Source: an uncultured Bacteroidia bacterium (GTDB taxonomy: Bacteria; Bacteroidota; Bacteroidia; Bacteroidales; UBA932). From it: DNA of 7,146 nt. A program made the position numbers and the translations under genes. The notes beneath the pieces were generated by a model. The model was not told the DNA's origin, ran no database searches, and saw only the letters and a list, made by a program, of their open reading frames with translations. Position 1 is the stretch's first letter. Every line of letters begins with the position of its first letter. The stretch is from assembly GCA_902767465.1 (NCBI GenBank), contig CACXHM010000121.1:1-7146 (forward strand), given 5' to 3'. This document shows positions 6,025-7,146 of this stretch, piece by piece.

Positions 6025-7134
6025 TCAATTGACTACTGTGAATCCCTTTGGAATCTCCGTTATAGTTGGCAGGACAAACATATTTTGATATCCAGATTCT
6101 ATTTTAGCCATTGGGAAACTGAATTCTGCATCAAATTGTGCCTCGAGAAGATACTTAAAGGATGCAACCTCCTTTATAACGCGACTCCCATTACTGATAG
6201 AAATAGAATTAAATATTGAGCGTTCAGGACCAGATATTAGATGAAAACCGGCTGGGACATCCCAGGAAATAGTTGCGTTGTTACTATTGACTAGTTCAGC
6301 CTCAAAACATAGAGAGTACTTACTTTCTTTGTGAATGTTGGTTTTGCTAACAAAGCCTTTGGATTCTTGTTGCAGTTCAGAAGAATTATTATATAAATCA
6401 TTATCTAAGATGATCGCTATCGCTATTAGTAAAGCAAACGATACAAAACTAACGAAAAAAATAAAAATAATGGGTGCACTACTACTACCTTTACTGTCAA
6501 CAGGAAGGCCTGTATTCTCTGAACTAGAAGGAGAACTCTGATGTGGGACATAATTAACATTAAAAACGCCGCACTGTTTCGCAATACCTTCAAGTTTTAT
6601 TATATCATTTTCATTGGCCAGTATCTGTTTGTATACATCGTTTGCAATTTCAAGGTATTTTGCATCGTAATTCTCCCCCATAAACTGGGAAGGATTAAAT
6701 GCTGATGATAGCTTATCAAAGATTGTTTTTGCTGACAGTTTAATTCCCAGTTTGTTAATAGCATCATTTCTTAGTTCAATAAGATTTGGGATATTATCAG
6801 CATTTGAAGATAATTGCGAATAGATTTCGTTTGCAATCTTTACCTTTTCCGCATCATACGGATTCATAAACTCTAATGGATTGCATTCAACAATCAGTGT
6901 TTCATAGAGGGTATCATAATCTTCATTACTAATAATTGAGACACTGCTGTTCTCTGCAATAGTTTTTCTATCTATAAACAGAGAATCTTCAGCGGCTCTT
7001 TTCTTGTCTTTTTTTTCAATGAAATAAGAAATCAACCAGACAGTTAATCCAGTTAAAGCGCCAACTATAGCAAGTTCTCCAACAGAAGAACCCGGTGGGT
7101 GATGCTGCAAAACTGTGAAAAAAAAGGAACTCAT
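6025..7134 (-). CDS. Two-TM protein with duplicated helical module and BatD-like C-terminal domain, at least 369 aa
   Basis: The first TM is about 17-38, followed by KKDKKR, so the next part should be cytoplasmic. Residues about 75-190 are helical and internally duplicated: NPLEFMNPYDAEKVKIANEIY (from N85) and NPSQFMGENYDAKYLEIANDVY (from N147), 62 residues apart. A Ser-rich linker (200-219) leads to a second TM (about 220-243). The C-terminal 100 residues, presumably outside the membrane, read like a BatD/aerotolerance beta-domain: GFHLISGPERS, then SISISNGS, then FKYLLEAQFDAEFSFPMAKIESG. In BatD the same order is '.GP..S.S..I.NG...YsY.L.a..eG.f.iP.A.i...g'. No BatA/B/C genes are in the window. 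The frame stays open upstream of ATG 7134 to the window edge, so the true start could lie outside. The gene is AT-rich: sampled line 6061-6120 has 20/60 G+C, versus 30/60 at 3721-3780 in the ATPase gene. Function is unknown. Confidence 0.8.
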   Translation of the reverse strand: MSSFFFTVLQHHPPGSSVGELAIVGALTGLTVWLISYFIEKKDKKRAAEDSLFIDRKTIAENSSVSIISNEDYDTLYETLIVECNPLEFMNPYDAEKVKIANEIYSQLSSNADNIPNLIELRNDAINKLGIKLSAKTIFDKLSSAFNPSQFMGENYDAKYLEIANDVYKQILANENDIIKLEGIAKQCGVFNVNYVPHQSSPSSSENTGLPVDSKGSSSAPIIFIFFVSFVSFALLIAIAIILDNDLYNNSSELQQESKGFVSKTNIHKESKYSLCFEAELVNSNNATISWDVPAGFHLISGPERSIFNSISISNGSRVIKEVASFKYLLEAQFDAEFSFPMAKIESGYQNMFVLPTITEIPKGFTVVN

Positions 7135-7146
7135 ATATTGATAAAA

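Noticed and set aside
1..7146. CRISPR array, tRNA, rRNA or insertion sequence
   Set aside because: No regularly spaced repeats, no cloverleaf-like or rRNA-like stretch, and no transposase-like frame were seen on either strand.

Overview
The window looks like Bacteroidota chromosome, most likely Bacteroidales (inference). Three things point there: a GldA/GldF/GldG-type ABC exporter, a fimbrillin-type lipoprotein, and a promoter with the Bacteroidota pattern TTG-N20-TAnnTTTG. Start codons also lack well-placed Shine-Dalgarno sequences, as is usual in that phylum. Every gene I can support is on the minus strand, so transcription runs from the right edge towards position 1.

Right part (about 5700-7134). 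This part is visibly AT-richer than the rest. It holds a two-TM protein of at least 369 aa (6025-7134). I read it as a cytoplasmic duplicated helical module plus a C-terminal BatD-like extracytoplasmic domain. Next comes a 97-bp spacer (5928-6024) with a 12-bp tandem repeat and a 36-bp nested palindrome. A small two-TM, cysteine-containing protein of 76 aa follows (5697-5927).

Middle (4618-5664). A 14-bp perfect palindrome (5651-5664) and a good Bacteroidota promoter (5596-5626) precede a fimbrillin-like lipoprotein. I place the lipoprotein start at 5562 rather than at the longer in-frame start at 5658, because the lipobox signal peptide and the promoter both require it.

Left part (1-4546). 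This is a tight ABC exporter operon: an ATPase (3617-4546), then two tandem paralogous permeases. Each permease fuses a GldF-like ABC-2 membrane domain to a GldG-like (ABC_transp_aux) extracytoplasmic domain. The first is complete (1329-3617). The second starts 2 nt after the first one's stop, stays open to position 1, and is cut by the window edge (1-1326, 442 codons). ATPase and first permease overlap by one base. One ATPase with two different fused permeases suggests a heterodimeric exporter; its substrate cannot be read from the sequence. No clear terminator or promoter separates the lipoprotein gene from the ATPase gene, so they may be co-transcribed.

No rRNA, tRNA, CRISPR array or insertion sequence was seen, and no gene-free stretch exceeds about 135 bp.
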